A DNA stretch of 64,000 nt from Phanerodontia chrysosporium (taxonomy: Eukaryota; Basidiomycota; Agaricomycetes; Polyporales; Phanerochaetaceae): the NCBI GenBank assembly GCA_001910725.1, contig MJGA01000005.1, positions 1,364,001 to 1,428,000 on the forward strand, given 5' to 3'. A model generated the notes under the pieces. The model was not told the origin of the DNA and searched no databases. It saw only the letters and a list, made by a program, of their open reading frames with translations. Shown in pieces: positions 1 to 11,226 of the stretch; the first letter of the stretch is position 1, and every line of letters starts with the position of its first letter. Both the position numbers and the translations under genes were made by a program.

Positions 1-1353
1 CCATGTCACAGGTTAGGGAACGGGCTTGCTCACGCTATTGCCTCCGCAAGGGCGTGCTGTCCCTTTTGGTCGTTCTCTCACCTATCGTTTTGCCATGTCT
101 TCATTTTGGGGTGCATGCGCGTTTGCGGACCTTGACCTGCCTGCGCCTCTCACATGGGGCGTAGTCAAAGGACTGCAACTTCGTAACCTTCGCTGGTGGG
201 CGAAGCAAGCAGGCGCATACAACGTAGACGGCACACTCACGATTGGATATGTCTACCCCAACATGGCCATGACTGAAAACTACAACTCTCCCGGCTCACC
301 CTACTGGTGCTGCAAATCCTTCATCACCCTTGCTCTGCCCGAGTCACACCCTTTCTGGGTTGCACAGGAGGAGCCCTACCCTCTTGACGCGCTCAACGCG
401 CTCACGAAGCCCCTGCACAAGCCCTTCCATATCGCCACGCACTCAGCCACGTCCTCTACAGCGCCGAAGCACTCGTACATCCTGTCAAGCGGCAGCGCTG
501 CTCGTACGCAGTGAAGAACTCCGCAGCCAAGTACGGCAAATTCGCATACTCGACCGCCTTCGGGTACAGCGTCGCGGTGTCGAACGGGCTCGGCGGGCCG
601 GGGCTCGAGGAGGTCGGCGCGGACAGCGTGCTCGCGCTGCGGGACCTCGAGCACGCCGTGCTCGGCGGCGGGAACGCGGACGTCGGCGCGGCAGGTGCAG
701 CAGGGGCCGCGGACATCGACCTCGAGGACGAGGGCTGGCGCTGCCGGCGGCGCGTGGACGACGCGCGCCTCGAGGAGGGCGCGGCAGGAGCGGTTCTCCG
801 CGGGATTTGGCGGCCGTACCCCGGCGTCGAGATCGAGACGTGGCTCGTCCCGCCTGCGCCCGCCGCGCCGCTGTGGCACCTCCGCGTGCACCGCATCCGC
901 AGCACGCGCCGGCTCGCCGCGGCAGAGGGCGGCTGGGCAGGCGATGGCCAGCGCGCGGACGGACGCCACCTCGATGCAGCGGCAGATGTCGGCGCGCTCG
1001 TGGCGCAGCGTGCGACGGAGACGCGCGGGTACGGCACGCTAGAGCGCGGCGCGGAGGTGCTCGCGGTGTCGAAGAGCGGCGCGAGCGGCATCGTGGATCT
1101 CTCGCCGGCGGGCGCGCCCCGCGGACTGGCAGGGCGCTGCGCACGGACGCGAACACGAGCCTGATGTTCCCCCGCGCGGTTGTGCCACGCTCGTCGCGGA
1201 GCTAGCGCCGACAGAGGGGCGCGACGTGTGGTGGGTCACGGCTGTCTTTGGCGTGCCTGCACGCCAGGGGAGGAGGGACCGCCGGAAGACTGGGAGGTCG
1301 AGTGGGCGAAGAGGCCGGTTCTACCGGAGGAGATTGCAAGGTTAATGAAGTGA
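1..1353 (+). CDS. DUF2264 family protein, C-terminal part (5' end outside window)
   Basis: The reading contains [20 protein letters not shown] followed by [20 protein letters not shown] and HPFW, which match the conserved core of fungal and bacterial DUF2264 proteins (glycosidase-like fold, function not established). The gene enters from the left edge, so the N-terminal half is missing. Following the protein needs four frame changes, near 515, 1130, 1185 and 1275, and each fits one lost base. The final segment reads [19 protein letters not shown] and ends at TGA 1351-1353. It converges on the next gene with about 110 bp between stops. The family call rests on remembered motifs and is fairly secure; the substrate is unknown. 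A sugar or polysaccharide substrate would be inference only. Confidence 0.72.
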
Positions 1354-1461
1354 GCATACGCCGTAATTCCAAAATACAAGAAGCAGTAGTATACGTTGTG
1401 GATTGTACATCTACAGAGCTGGTATTACAACACTAAGCACGGATTTCAATATGTATTTCAA

Positions 1462-2778
1462 TTATGGAGATGCAACGGGATACGCACCATTTCGTCCAAT
1501 GGCGAGATCGGGGAGCATACTGTTGTATCGACGGCCAACCTCGCTGTGCTCACAACGCCTTGTTGAAAGACAGTGTAGTCTGTGCTGCAGCCGTCCACAA
1601 AGCCACGCGAAGGCGTGGTCAAACCACAGGTCTTCTCGCTCCTCATATGTGATACCACCCAGGCACCTCGAGTACTACGCGACGCTGGGTTGAGCATATG
1701 CATAGATGATATGCCTGTGCACGTACCTTGTCGTACACATCCCAACGCACGCTCTCCCAACCCTCGATACCGTGCGCCTCGATGACGGCGATCAGGGCCG
1801 CGAAGAGCTCCTCAAGGAAGCGGTCGCTCCAGAAGTAGGTCGTATCTCCGGTGAACCCGTCCTGCCGCGAGTCCATATCGCGATCGTCAGGGTGCTTTGG
1901 CGCACGCTCGAGCACGGCGCGGAGGCGGTCGACAGCAGGCGACGACGGATGGGGTGCGTCCGGGCGCGGCGGGTACCGTGAGGCGAGCGTCGCGAGCGCG
2001 GCGCGCATCGCCTTCTCGCGCTGCGCACGGCTGAGCACGCGACGCACAGGGCACCAGTCCGCAGCATCGTCGCCGACACGGTCGAGCTGCTCGTTGCAGG
2101 CACGCCAGAGCCACGGCGGGAACTGCGGCTTAAGCGCGTGCAGGCCTGGCGTGAGGACCCACCGGTCGTTCGAGTCGAGCAGCCGCGGCTCTGGAGGGAG
2201 GGAAAAGATGCCGACGGTAGCTTCCGAGTATGCGCTTGGCGCGGGGAAGATCTTGCCCTTGTTGGAGGGCTTTGCATGGAACCTCTCTTTGAGCGTTTTC
2301 AAGCTACACGATCATGATGTCAGAACCTAGCATAGAAAGAGAGGGTTGTGTTGCGCACTATGCCTCGAATGCTTCTGGGCTACCGTGTTTCTTCCAAGCC
2401 TGTTTCTCGACATCGCGTTCGTCATACAAGTACATGGGTTTGACGACCCTTTGGCCATTGATGGTCACAACTGTTCTATAATAGCTCAGTCTTGCCAAGA
2501 GGCAGGATTGGTGACTACACTCACTGTGATTCCTCACGCTTTAGGCCTGCCAAGTCGGCCTCCTTGAGCCTATAGAGAGACAAGGCATTGGACTTGTTGA
2601 TCTAGAGGGTGCTGTCAGGTGCTGTACGAAGGCATCGAGGGTCAAAGCAGACCTTGGTGCCAGGAAAGATAGAGCTTTGTCGCCATGTCGACTCGTCAGT
2701 TGGTCCTGGGCGAGGTTGTTTGGCTTTCCGGGAGACTTTGCGGGGACCGGGTACTTTCGTCGGAGTCTCCTTTGGCAT
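1462..2778 (-). CDS. XPA C-terminal-like domain protein
   Basis: The start is ATG 2776-2778 (MPKETPTKVPGPRKVSRK), a basic N-terminus. After splicing, the reading NKSNALSLYRLKEADLAGL and then VVKPMYLYDERDVEKQAWK with KHGSPEAFEAYLKTLKERF resembles the XPA/Rad14 C-terminal domain, which binds damaged DNA in nucleotide excision repair. The XPA zinc finger is not obvious, so this is an XPA-C-like basidiomycete protein rather than a clear Rad14 orthologue. A long C-terminal region follows (WVLTPGLHALKPQFPPWLW, then GGITYEEREDLWFDHAFAW), and the stop is at 1462-1464. At least four introns are needed. One 51-nt segment (2602-2652) is either an intron or coding sequence ending in an in-frame TAG. The gene is head-to-head with the Ctf4 gene, with 168 bp between ATGs. 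Confidence 0.7.
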
Positions 2779-2849
2779 GATGGCGGGTACGGATCAAGGG
2801 CGCCCCCGACGGCTTACGTCAGCGTCGGCGATGTGCTTGCGTGACACAG

Positions 2850-2885
2850 ACGCGTTATGGCTCGCGTCAAGCCAACGTAACGCGT
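2850..2885. promoter_or_regulatory. Paired ACGCGT (MCB-like) motifs in a bidirectional promoter
   Basis: ACGCGT occurs at 2850-2855 and again at 2880-2885, inside the 168-bp gap between two divergent start codons. In yeasts this hexamer is the MluI cell-cycle box bound by MBF (Mbp1/Swi6 type), which drives G1/S transcription of replication and repair genes. The flanking genes, Ctf4 and an XPA-C-like protein, fit such control. Function here is inferred from sequence and gene type. Confidence 0.5.
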
Positions 2886-2946
2886 GACTGTTGCACGCCT
2901 TCCTCCTTCCCCCCACCACGCGACGCCCTCGTCCACACTGCCCGAC

Positions 2947-5900
2947 ATGGCGGCAAAGACCCTCATCAACTCGGCACACAATGGCGGCGCAAACACCATC
3001 GCGTTCTCTCGCGACGGAGCGTATGTTGCCCTCTTCTCTCTCCCGCGACCCGCTGACTCTCCGGGCACAAGATACATCTACACAGGCGGAGCGGACTCTC
3101 TTGCAAGGATATGGAAGACGAGTGTAGGCACAGACCAAGACCCAGACGCGGCCATGGAGTCGGGAGAGCCTATCACCGCTGTAGCTGCCGGCGTACGTCG
3201 CTGGCACTGTCCGCGACACACCCTACTCACTGCGGTTACAGGACGACTGCTGGTTTACTGGAAGCGAAGACTCTGAAGTTCGTCAGTACACAAAAGGAAA
3301 GGATACCCTCCTAGGCAATGTGACTAGTGCCGTTGGTGTTGCTATACGCTCGCTCGCTGTCGACCCGAAGGGGGAGCGGATAGCGGTCACATCCGAGTAC
3401 GTCGCCTTTCCGCATCCCTTGCTCTACTTCGTAACACCAAGGAACAGTGAAACCGCAATAAAACTGGTAAACATCAAGGATATTTCGAAGATCATGGTCT
3501 TGAAAGGCCATACAAAGGCCGTGCGAAGAGTAACATGGCACCCCTCGGGTTCTCTGCTGGTGCGTCTGCATCCACTGCAAAGCTCATGTGTATCTCACCG
3601 CATGTTTAGACCTCATGTGGGGCAGATGGAAAGATCATAGTGTGGGACGTCTCAGAAGATGAGCCGAAGCAGGTGACAACTATAGACGGTGTTATCCCAG
3701 CTGTCTCAGATACAGAGTCAGTGCAAAGAAAGTTGATTCCTGCTTGCGGCTCATGCGCGATTCAGGTCACCCGAATGGCACCACGATTGTTCCGCAGTAT
3801 GGCATACCTCGGGACAACAGTTCTATGTCGCTACACGAACGCATGGTATGCATACACGGTGTCCTCCGTTTGGTCGTACTCACGTCCGTGGTCAGAGTTG
3901 GCCAGCATCTCGCGGGCAGACTGGACAAAGTCCGGGACCTTTACGGACGATGCGTGCTCTGGCGCAATCACTGCGCTTGCGCTGTCCGTCAATGGGGTGT
4001 ACATCGCGACGGCCAGCAAGAGCGGCGTGTTTGTATGGGCGACGCACAACCGCAGATTGATGTACCGATTCCAAGACAGCATCACTGCGCCTCTAGCCCA
4101 GATTGCCTGGTCGCCAACAGCGAACCTCCTTGCGTGGGTGGACACCGATGGTGTGTTAACTCGCTGGAGGGACCCTGTGCCCAGCGACGGCGTCGATCCG
4201 GTGAAGCTTTCCGCGTCACTATCCACATCGAAACCTTTACCACAGGCGACGAAACGCAAGGGCACACCCGACTTGTTCGACTTTGACCTCGGCATAACTG
4301 AAGAACAAGAGATCGCCGATGACCCAGACGCAGCTATGGATGAGGACGAGCCACAGGCAGGCCTCGCGGACGTGCCCGACGATGACTGGATCCTGGACGA
4401 CCTCGGCGGAGGCATGGACGATGAAGACGAGGCCGCGAAGGACGCGCGGTGGAGTGGCGGGGGCGTGCGCGAGATGGTGAGCGTGACAAAGGCGCAGGCG
4501 GCGTTCCAGCCAGGCGCGACGCCGTTCGCAGCGAAGAAGCGGTATCTCGCATACAACATGCTCGGCGTCGTCGAGGTTACGGACCAGGATACGCACCACG
4601 TCGTCTCCGTCGAGTTCCACGACCGCAGCGCGCGCCGCTCGTACCACTTCACGGACACCCACAAGTACGACCTCGCCGCCCTCGGCGAGCGCGGCGTCGC
4701 GTTTGCATGCCCGCCCGAGGGCGCACACCCGGCTCACGTCGCGTACAAGCCTTATGGCACCTGGGCCGCGCAGGCGGAGTGGACGTACGATCTCCCAGCG
4801 GGCGTCCGTGTGCTAGGCCTTGCTGCAGGAGGTATTCGGCCACGCAAGTCCCTGCGTAACGCGAACGACATGGACTTGGAAGGCCACGGGAACGTCGTCG
4901 TCGCGACAAGCGAGGGCGAGCTGATCTTTCTCAGCGGCGGCGGCATGGAGCGGCACATCATGAGCTTGCAGGGCGAGTTTGTGTGCATGGTCGCTGGATC
5001 CGAGTGGGTTTTCGTTGTCCAGCGCGAGGGCTCGACGACGATGGATGGTAGGGTTTGCCTGAGCACCGAAGTGATTTGAGATTCTAACCAGTTCACAGGC
5101 TCGCAAAACCTCACGGGCAGGCTGATCACCTTCGACGACTTTACGCTCCTGCAGAAGGATACGCTTCCGATACCGAAACACCACACGCTGAAGTGGATCG
5201 GGATCACCGAGGAGGGCGCACCGGCGATGTACGACTCGGCGGGTATCCTGAACGTGCTCCCCCGCTTCCGGCTCCCGTTCCAGGCGACGTGGACGCGCGT
5301 GCTGAACACGAACACACTCGATCGCAAGGAGGGCAAGCAGGAGTCATACTGGCCCGTGGGTGTCTCGGGCGAGATGTTCATGTGCCTCATCCTCAAGGGT
5401 CGCCAAGAACACCCTGGCTTCCCGCGTCCGCTCATCCAGGAGTTGCCCATTCGGCTGCCTTTCAAGCGCACGGACCCGAAGGAGGGACCTCTTGAAGAGC
5501 AGTAAGTGCCTTTGCCTTTGCTCAACCTGTTCCGATGCTCACGCGTTGGTAGCTTTGCGCGGGAGACGATGCTGCTCAACATCCTGCGCGACGAGCTCGA
5601 CGACGACGAGCTGACGACAGACGCCATCTCCAAGCGGGAGCTCGCGCTCGACAAGGAACTCATCCAGCTGATCCAGAGCGCCTGCAAGGGCGACCGGCTC
5701 GCGCGCGCGCTCGAGCTCGTGCACCTGCTGCACCACGCCGCGTCGTTTGAGAGCGCGCTGAAGCTCGCGCGCTTCTACCACCTCGTCGGGCTCGAGGAGA
5801 AGATCGCGCTGCTGCGCGACGCGCGCGAGGATGCGGACCGCCTCGAGGCGCAGCGCGACCGCCGGACCGCACGCGCAGCCGACTTTGCGCGCGTCCCGAA

Positions 5901-6789
5901 GCCGCGCACCGTCGTCGTCGAGCGCGAGGAGCGCCGTGCCCGCGCGTTCGCGGACTTCCGGCCCCCGCCCGCGACTCACCGCCCTGGGCTGGAGCGTGCG
6001 GCGGCGACGCCCGTGCCGGACGCGGGCCCGTCGCGCAGGCGGGGCGCGGAGGCCTTCCAGGCGAACGCCCCGTTTGAGGACGAGGACGCGTACGGCGTGG
6101 CGAGCCCCGACGGGAAGCGCAAGCGCTCTGAGGAGCCGGTGCCTGGTGCGGTGAAGCGGCGCGCGACGGACGATGTGAGCACGGTGCGTGTGCCCGCGAC
6201 GCAGACGCAGACGCAGACGCAGACCCCGGCGCCGGGGAAGGCAAACCCGTTCGCGCGCAAGGCGGACGCGGGGCGCAATCCGTTCGCGAAGAGCGCGGAG
6301 ATGAACAAGTCGCTGCACAAGAGCGAGAGCTTTTTCAACAAGGTCGATGCCGCCGAGAGCGACAAGGGCAAGCGTGAGTGTCGCTGTGTGGAGTTCCTTT
6401 CCCTCGTGGTCTGGTTTGCTGACCCGCGAGAGTTCAGGCGCTGCGAAGGGCAAGGCGAAGGACAAGAAGGAGGTCGGTGGGAGGCAGACGACGCTCTTCG
6501 GCCTCCCAGCGTTGGCACAGCAAGACAAGAAGGCCGTGCCCGCGAAGAAAAAGAAGGCGGGCTCTGACAACCAGACGCTAGACTCTCAGGAAACTGTGAT
6601 TGATTCTCAGGCTGAAGAGACGCAGGACAGCCAGATGGCGGACGTGGCCATGGAGGACACTCAGGAGGACTCGCAGGCTGCTGAAGAGCCACAGGTGCTG
6701 CAGCCGAGGACGATGAGGAGCCGATAGACTGGCCAGACTCGCCTCCGCGCGAGACGTCTGCGTTGCCCGAGGTCGAGGTTACTGCATAG
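2947..6789 (+). CDS. CTF4: Ctf4/AND-1/Mcl1-type replisome adaptor
   Basis: Ctf4 trimers link the CMG helicase to DNA polymerase alpha and other clients at the fork and support sister-chromatid cohesion. The start is ATG 2947. The N-terminal third is a WD40 propeller (for example [38 protein letters not shown]). An acidic linker follows ([18 protein letters not shown]), then the Mcl1/SepB middle domain ([39 protein letters not shown]) and a helical part ([20 protein letters not shown]). The basic tail carries a PCNA-box-like QTTLFGL and many SQ/TQ pairs, and the stop is at 6787-6789. Introns include 5047-5098, about 5503-5551 and about 6375-6435. Two local frame problems occur, near 3770 and 6690. 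An HMG box, present in animal AND-1, was not seen. Confidence 0.9.
6199..6222 (+). repeat. ACGCAG x4 microrepeat in the Ctf4 coding sequence
   Basis: Four perfect ACGCAG units encode an alternating Thr-Gln run in the unstructured tail of the Ctf4-like protein. It is in frame and probably of no separate function. Confidence 0.85.
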
Positions 6790-6899
6790 ATACTGCTATT
6801 TCCACGCTGTGATTTTCTCTAATGTTTGTGTATTACGCCCGAAATCTGTGGATGATTTAATGTACAGGTGAAGTCAAAGCAAAGTGGGGAGTCAAAGGC

Positions 6900-8288
6900 C
6901 TAGTGCTTCTCTTCAGCCACGGCGAAAAAGTCCGAGATGACCAGACTCTCGGGACGGAAGGGCCAGTTATCGAACGCGCGGACGATGAGGGCCCAGTCGT
7001 TGATGGTGAGGTTCCGAATCACCTCGTCGACGTTGACACGCTCCTCCGGTGGGAGCGACGGGCTGGTGAGGGGCTTCAGGAGCGCCTCCGCGCCGGGCGC
7101 GAGGCCACCGATCGCCTTGCGGAGCGGTGTGTTCTTGAGCACGAAGAGTCGACGGAGGACGTAATCCCACTGGTCGAGCATGCCGCACGGGATAACCTGT
7201 TCCGCATGCGGGACGATATTGACGGCCGCGAGCGGGTGCCCGATGCGGCGCGACTCGGGCTTCTTGGACTGCGAGTCGGGCGAGCGCACCGGGTGGAAGT
7301 GCTGGTCGTACGGCTGCAGCACCGCCGAGCGCACAGCGGTCTGCAGGGCCGCGGTGGCCTCTGCGATGACGCTCACCTTGCAGCGAGGCCTCGTTTTGCG
7401 AGATGCGGAGACGCGCTGGTACATGTTCGTGAACATGAGAGGTTCTGCGGACAAGAGGCAGCACGCACTTCCCAAATCCACTCGCCCATGACGAAGCTCA
7501 TCGGGACCCGCCCGTACTTGAAGAGCCATGTCTTTTCCGGGATGTTACGGAACAGCTGCGCGACAAGCTGCTCACCCTTGACATTTTGTGGTATGTGCGA
7601 GATGAAGTGAAGTTGTGGGTGCACTGGAGGAGTGATGAGCTCGCATGCGTGCGTGAAGACAGGAAGGGCATACTCACCACCGTCCTCAAAGGGCACTTTC
7701 TTTATGTGATCGAGAAGGCCTTTTTCTTCGATGTAGTGATAAGTGTCCCAGCTGTAGCCGGATTGGGGCACGACACTGACTCTGGGATCCGCTTCTGCGA
7801 GAGGCTACAAGCCTCTGTTAATCCAAAATGACTGCTATGCGGGGTTGCAACTTACGTAGAGCCACTCGAGGTAGGGCTCATATTCTTCGAGAATGATGAG
7901 CTTCTCGATGAAGCCAGCGTCCAGCGCGAGCAACCCGCGAGACAGCGCACCAGGGCCTTGGCTTCGGATGAGCAGAAGAGCCTAGAGGCGGCGGACGGCA
8001 GAACTCACCTGGGAATGCCTCAATGACGGTCTTTCCTTTGCCTGCGGCTATACTCTTCCCTGACAAGAACGCCTCAGCGAGGGTGCGTCCCGTGTCAACG
8101 TTCGCTAAACTGATGCGGTCGCGTATGACGAGCGGGTAGGTCTTGAAGGTTTCTCGCCATGACGGGGGAGGCGGGAGCTCGAGGCCTGGTGTTACGGTGG
8201 ACGAGTGCCTGACTGCGGTGGCGACAGGGAAATGTTTTGGCGTGGAGAGGGCAGAGGCCCGGCGGGCGAGGATGGAGGAGAGGGACAT
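6900..8288 (-). CDS. Mitochondrial TFB-type rRNA dimethyltransferase / transcription factor
   Basis: The protein starts at ATG 8288 with a presequence-like stretch (MSLSSILARRASAL). It continues into the KsgA/Dim1/mtTFB fold: the SAM-binding motif reads TVIEAFPGPGALSRGLLALD across an intron, followed by FIEKLIILEEYEPYLEWL. Later parts are PQLHFISHIPQNVKGEQLVA, EKTWLFKYGRVPMSFVMG, and near the C-terminus WDYVLRRLFVLKN and LTINDWALIVRAFDNWPF. Family members dimethylate mitochondrial small-subunit rRNA or, like yeast Mtf1, serve as the specificity factor of mitochondrial RNA polymerase; I cannot say which. One single-base loss near 7465 breaks the frame between WIWE and EPLMFTNMYQRVSAS. The stop is at 6900-6902, tail-to-tail with Ctf4 with 110 bp between stops. 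Confidence 0.8.
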
Positions 8289-8870
8289 GTGCGCTTTGCA
8301 GAAAGGCAAGCAAAAGCGCCTGGAACAGAACGACATTGATCGAGGTTGCTTATTTTGGCATCCCACGTGGCAGGCGCCTGCTGTTGCTTGGCTGCGTCCC
8401 GCGCACACGGAGAGGTGCATCTTTGGCTCGGTTCGCCATCTGCTGCAAGCTGCTCGGGCCTCCATTTTCTTTTGTGCGTTGATTATCAGCATCATCCTGC
8501 CGTCATGCATCACAACGAGGCAGAACATGTGCAGCCCCCAGCGGCCGTGGTTGAGCGGCCTCTGGACCCAGGCCTCCGCTGCCTCGGCCATAGCTAGGTT
8601 GCCAAACCTTCACGGATGCTACCGATTGAAAAATCGGCCAGGGTAATCCTTTCCGTCGCGCCGCCCACGGAGACAGGGTGACAACGCCCTTGATACTAGG
8701 TATTTCCAGGGACCCTAGCGAAGGTCTCAACGAATACGCGGATCTTCATCTGTCGCCATCGCCCATCTCCTGCGGCCGCGTGGGGAAGCCATCTTTACGC
8801 CTTCGAGGATATAAAGCCTTCTCCGTGACACGTATTCCCCAGCCCCACCCCCGCTCTTGATATCTGAACA
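8289..8870. other. Intergenic, divergent promoter region
   Basis: This lies between the start codons of the mitochondrial TFB gene and the first aldehyde dehydrogenase. Apart from the TATA element near the dehydrogenase I see no gene; the open frames here lack conserved motifs. Confidence 0.6.
8810..8816 (+). promoter_or_regulatory. TATA box of the first aldehyde dehydrogenase
   Basis: TATAAAG lies 55-61 bp upstream of ATG 8871, normal spacing for a strong fungal core promoter. The second dehydrogenase has a similar element at a similar distance. Confidence 0.6.
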
Positions 8871-10643
8871 ATGCCTGCTGCCTTCACCCACCAGTTCGAC
8901 AACGCCCTCTTCAAGGGCACTACCACCGTGAACACTGGCTTGTTCATCAACGGTCAATTCGTAGACTCTGTTGACGGAGCTACCATTGAGTATGTGGCGC
9001 GCATAATCACCTTCTCTCTCCTCTCTGACGTGTCCATAGTGTCTTCGACCCGACGACCGGCAAGGTGATCACCAAGGTCGCTGCCGCCTCGCAAAGGATG
9101 TCGACGCTGCCGTCCAGGCCGCGAAGGCTGCGTATAAGAGCTCCTGGGGCTTGAAGGTTCCTGGCTTCGAGCGTGGCCGTCTCCTCGGCAAGCTCGCCGA
9201 CCTCATCGAGAAGAACATCGATGAACTCTCTGCCCTCGAGGCTCTCGACGGAGGCAAGCCTTTCCTCCACGCCAAGACCATGGACCTGCCAGGTGTCGTT
9301 GCTTGCATCCGTTACTACGCCGGCTGGGCGACAAGAACTTCGGAAAGACCATCGAGGTACGTGTCGCGTCACCCATTCACCAGCACCGGTGTACTGATCT
9401 ATGTGCATCAGACCACTGAGGCCAAGTTTGCCTACACCCGCCACGAGCCGATAGGTGTCTGCGGTCTTATCGTCCCTGGAACTTCCCATGTACGTTTAGG
9501 CAGTCGACCTTCCTTTTCGAGCATCCCTGACATCCATCGACAGTGCTGATTGCCAGCTGGAAGATCGGTCCCGCACTTGCTTGCGGTAACACCATCATCC
9601 TCAAGCCCTCTGAGGTCACCCCCCTCACTGCGCTCCGCCTTGCCGAGCTCGTCACTGAGGCCGGCTTCCCCGCTGGTGTCTTCAACGTCCTCCCCGGCTC
9701 GGCTCCGTCGCTGGCCAGGCGATTACCGAGCATAACGACATCGGCAAGGTCTCCTTCACTGGAAGCACTATTGTCGGTCGCAAGATCATGGAGACTGCCG
9801 CAAAGACGAACCTGAAGCGCGTCACTCTCGAGCTCGGTGGCAAGAGCCCCACCATCATCTTCGACGACGCGGACCTCGAGCAGGCGATCAAGTGGGCGCC
9901 GGCGGCATCTTCATGCACAGCGGCCAGGTCTGCGCCGCGGGTTCGCGCATCTTCGTCCAGGAGGGCATCTACGACAAGTTCGTTGAGATCTTCAAGGGCG
10001 CTGCTCAGTCCTTCAAGCGCGGCGATGGCTTCGACCCGTCCGTGAACCAGGGCCGCTCGTGTCGCAGACGCAGCTCGAGCGCGTGCTCGGCTACATCGAG
10101 GCCGGCAAGCAGGAGGGCGCGAAGCTTCAGGTTGGCGGCGCGAAGGCGGGTGCCGAGGGCTACTTCGTCGAGCCCACGATTTTCACCGACGTCAAGGCGG
10201 ACATGAAGATCGTGCGCGAGGAGATCTTCGGCCCCGTCGCGGTCATCGTCAAGTTCAAGACTGAGGAGGAGGTCATCCAGCTTGCGAACGACACCGTCTA
10301 CGGCCTGTCGTCGAACGTCTTCTCGCAAAACATTAACCGTGCGCTCCGTGTCGCACACGCGCTCGAGGCCGGCAGCGCATACGTACGTCTCTCGTGCCGA
10401 TTATCCGCGTGGCTTACAGAGACTGACAAATTGGCGCGTAGATCAACCAAGCCGCTGTCCCCGACTTCCAGGTGTCCTTCGGTGGCGTGAAGCAGTCTGG
10501 CTTCGGAAAGGACATGGGTGAATACGCCCTTGAGTCGTACGTCTTCAACGCTTTTCCCGACTTCGTCTCGCCTCATCTTTCGTGTCCCTTGCAGATACAC
10601 CCAAGTCAAGGCTGTACATGTCAACCTTGGCCTCAACCTCTAA
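8871..10643 (+). CDS. NAD(P)+ aldehyde dehydrogenase, tandem copy 1
   Basis: This class 1/2-type ALDH oxidises aldehydes to acids, as fungal AldA and yeast Ald4/5/6 do with acetaldehyde. It starts [16 protein letters not shown], with no clear mitochondrial presequence, so a cytosolic location is likely. Visible motifs are [21 protein letters not shown] (after repair), [20 protein letters not shown] for cofactor binding, [16 protein letters not shown] with the general-base Glu, [15 protein letters not shown] with the catalytic Cys, and [15 protein letters not shown]. Introns include 8990-9039, 9357-9411 and one near 9491. The end [12 protein letters not shown] stops at 10641-10643. About six single-base losses (near 9092, 9330, 9473, 9705, 9895 and 10052) disrupt the frame. 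All key residues survive once these are bridged, so a functional gene is more likely than a pseudogene. Confidence 0.9.
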
Positions 10644-11226
10644 ATCGCCAATTGAATGTATCGGTATACCAAAGGAGTTAAGCATAAAAGGATGTATAAT
10701 ATGGATATAATGCTACACGAGTCCGGATCTCTGACAATAACCGACGGTGTATGTTTTGCTAGAATCTCCTTCGCCGTACTCCGCCTATGTCCGTCTCGGA
10801 CAGGAAGTGCCTGCTGAAGCTGAAGTTTGAAGTCGCGTCTGCATCAAGTCGAAAGGGCAACTTTGTCAGACTGCCGCTCGTGGTCTGTAAGTCTCACCGC
10901 GCCTCCGATGTCGGCGGCTCACGCACTGCGACCGTCTTCAGCCGCAGCCACCCTATTCGAGTTCAATTCTACCGAAACCACCTTTGTGTGAAACCGTCAG
11001 CAATGTCGCGTAGGCAGTGCGCGCCTGCAATGTTGCGACACTGCTTCGTGTGCCACCACACCAACTCGGACCTACGCGCGATCGCAATTTGTAGGGCCCA
11101 CAATGGACTCCGCGGTGCTTTGCTGGTGTTGGCCTCGGGAGCGCCATGGGTACATTGTATAAAAGCTTTGTGAGGCAGCGGTGTCTAATCTCAACCCATC
11201 CTCCCCTCGAGACAAGTTTGCCTACA
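10644..11226 (+). other. Intergenic between the two aldehyde dehydrogenases
   Basis: This region should hold the 3' end of the first copy and the promoter of the second. No coding sequence with recognisable motifs is visible. Confidence 0.6.
11157..11164 (+). promoter_or_regulatory. TATA box of the second aldehyde dehydrogenase
   Basis: GTATAAAAG is found about 63-70 bp upstream of ATG 11227, followed by a pyrimidine-rich leader. Spacing matches the paralogous upstream gene. Confidence 0.6.

Noticed and set aside
330..1205. Long Arg-rich open frame overlapping the DUF2264 gene
   Set aside because: Mostly an out-of-phase shadow in GC-rich coding sequence with biased composition and no motif; only its last part near 1140-1185 coincides with the true reading.
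8143..8646. Open frame on the plus strand upstream of the first aldehyde dehydrogenase
   Set aside because: It is antisense to the N-terminal exon of the mitochondrial TFB gene and continues into promoter sequence; no conserved motif.
8871..10643. Aldehyde dehydrogenase copy 1 as a pseudogene
   Set aside because: Six frame changes look damning, but each is one missing base, all catalytic and cofactor residues remain, splice sites are intact and many single-copy essential genes here show the same defect. Sequence error explains it better.
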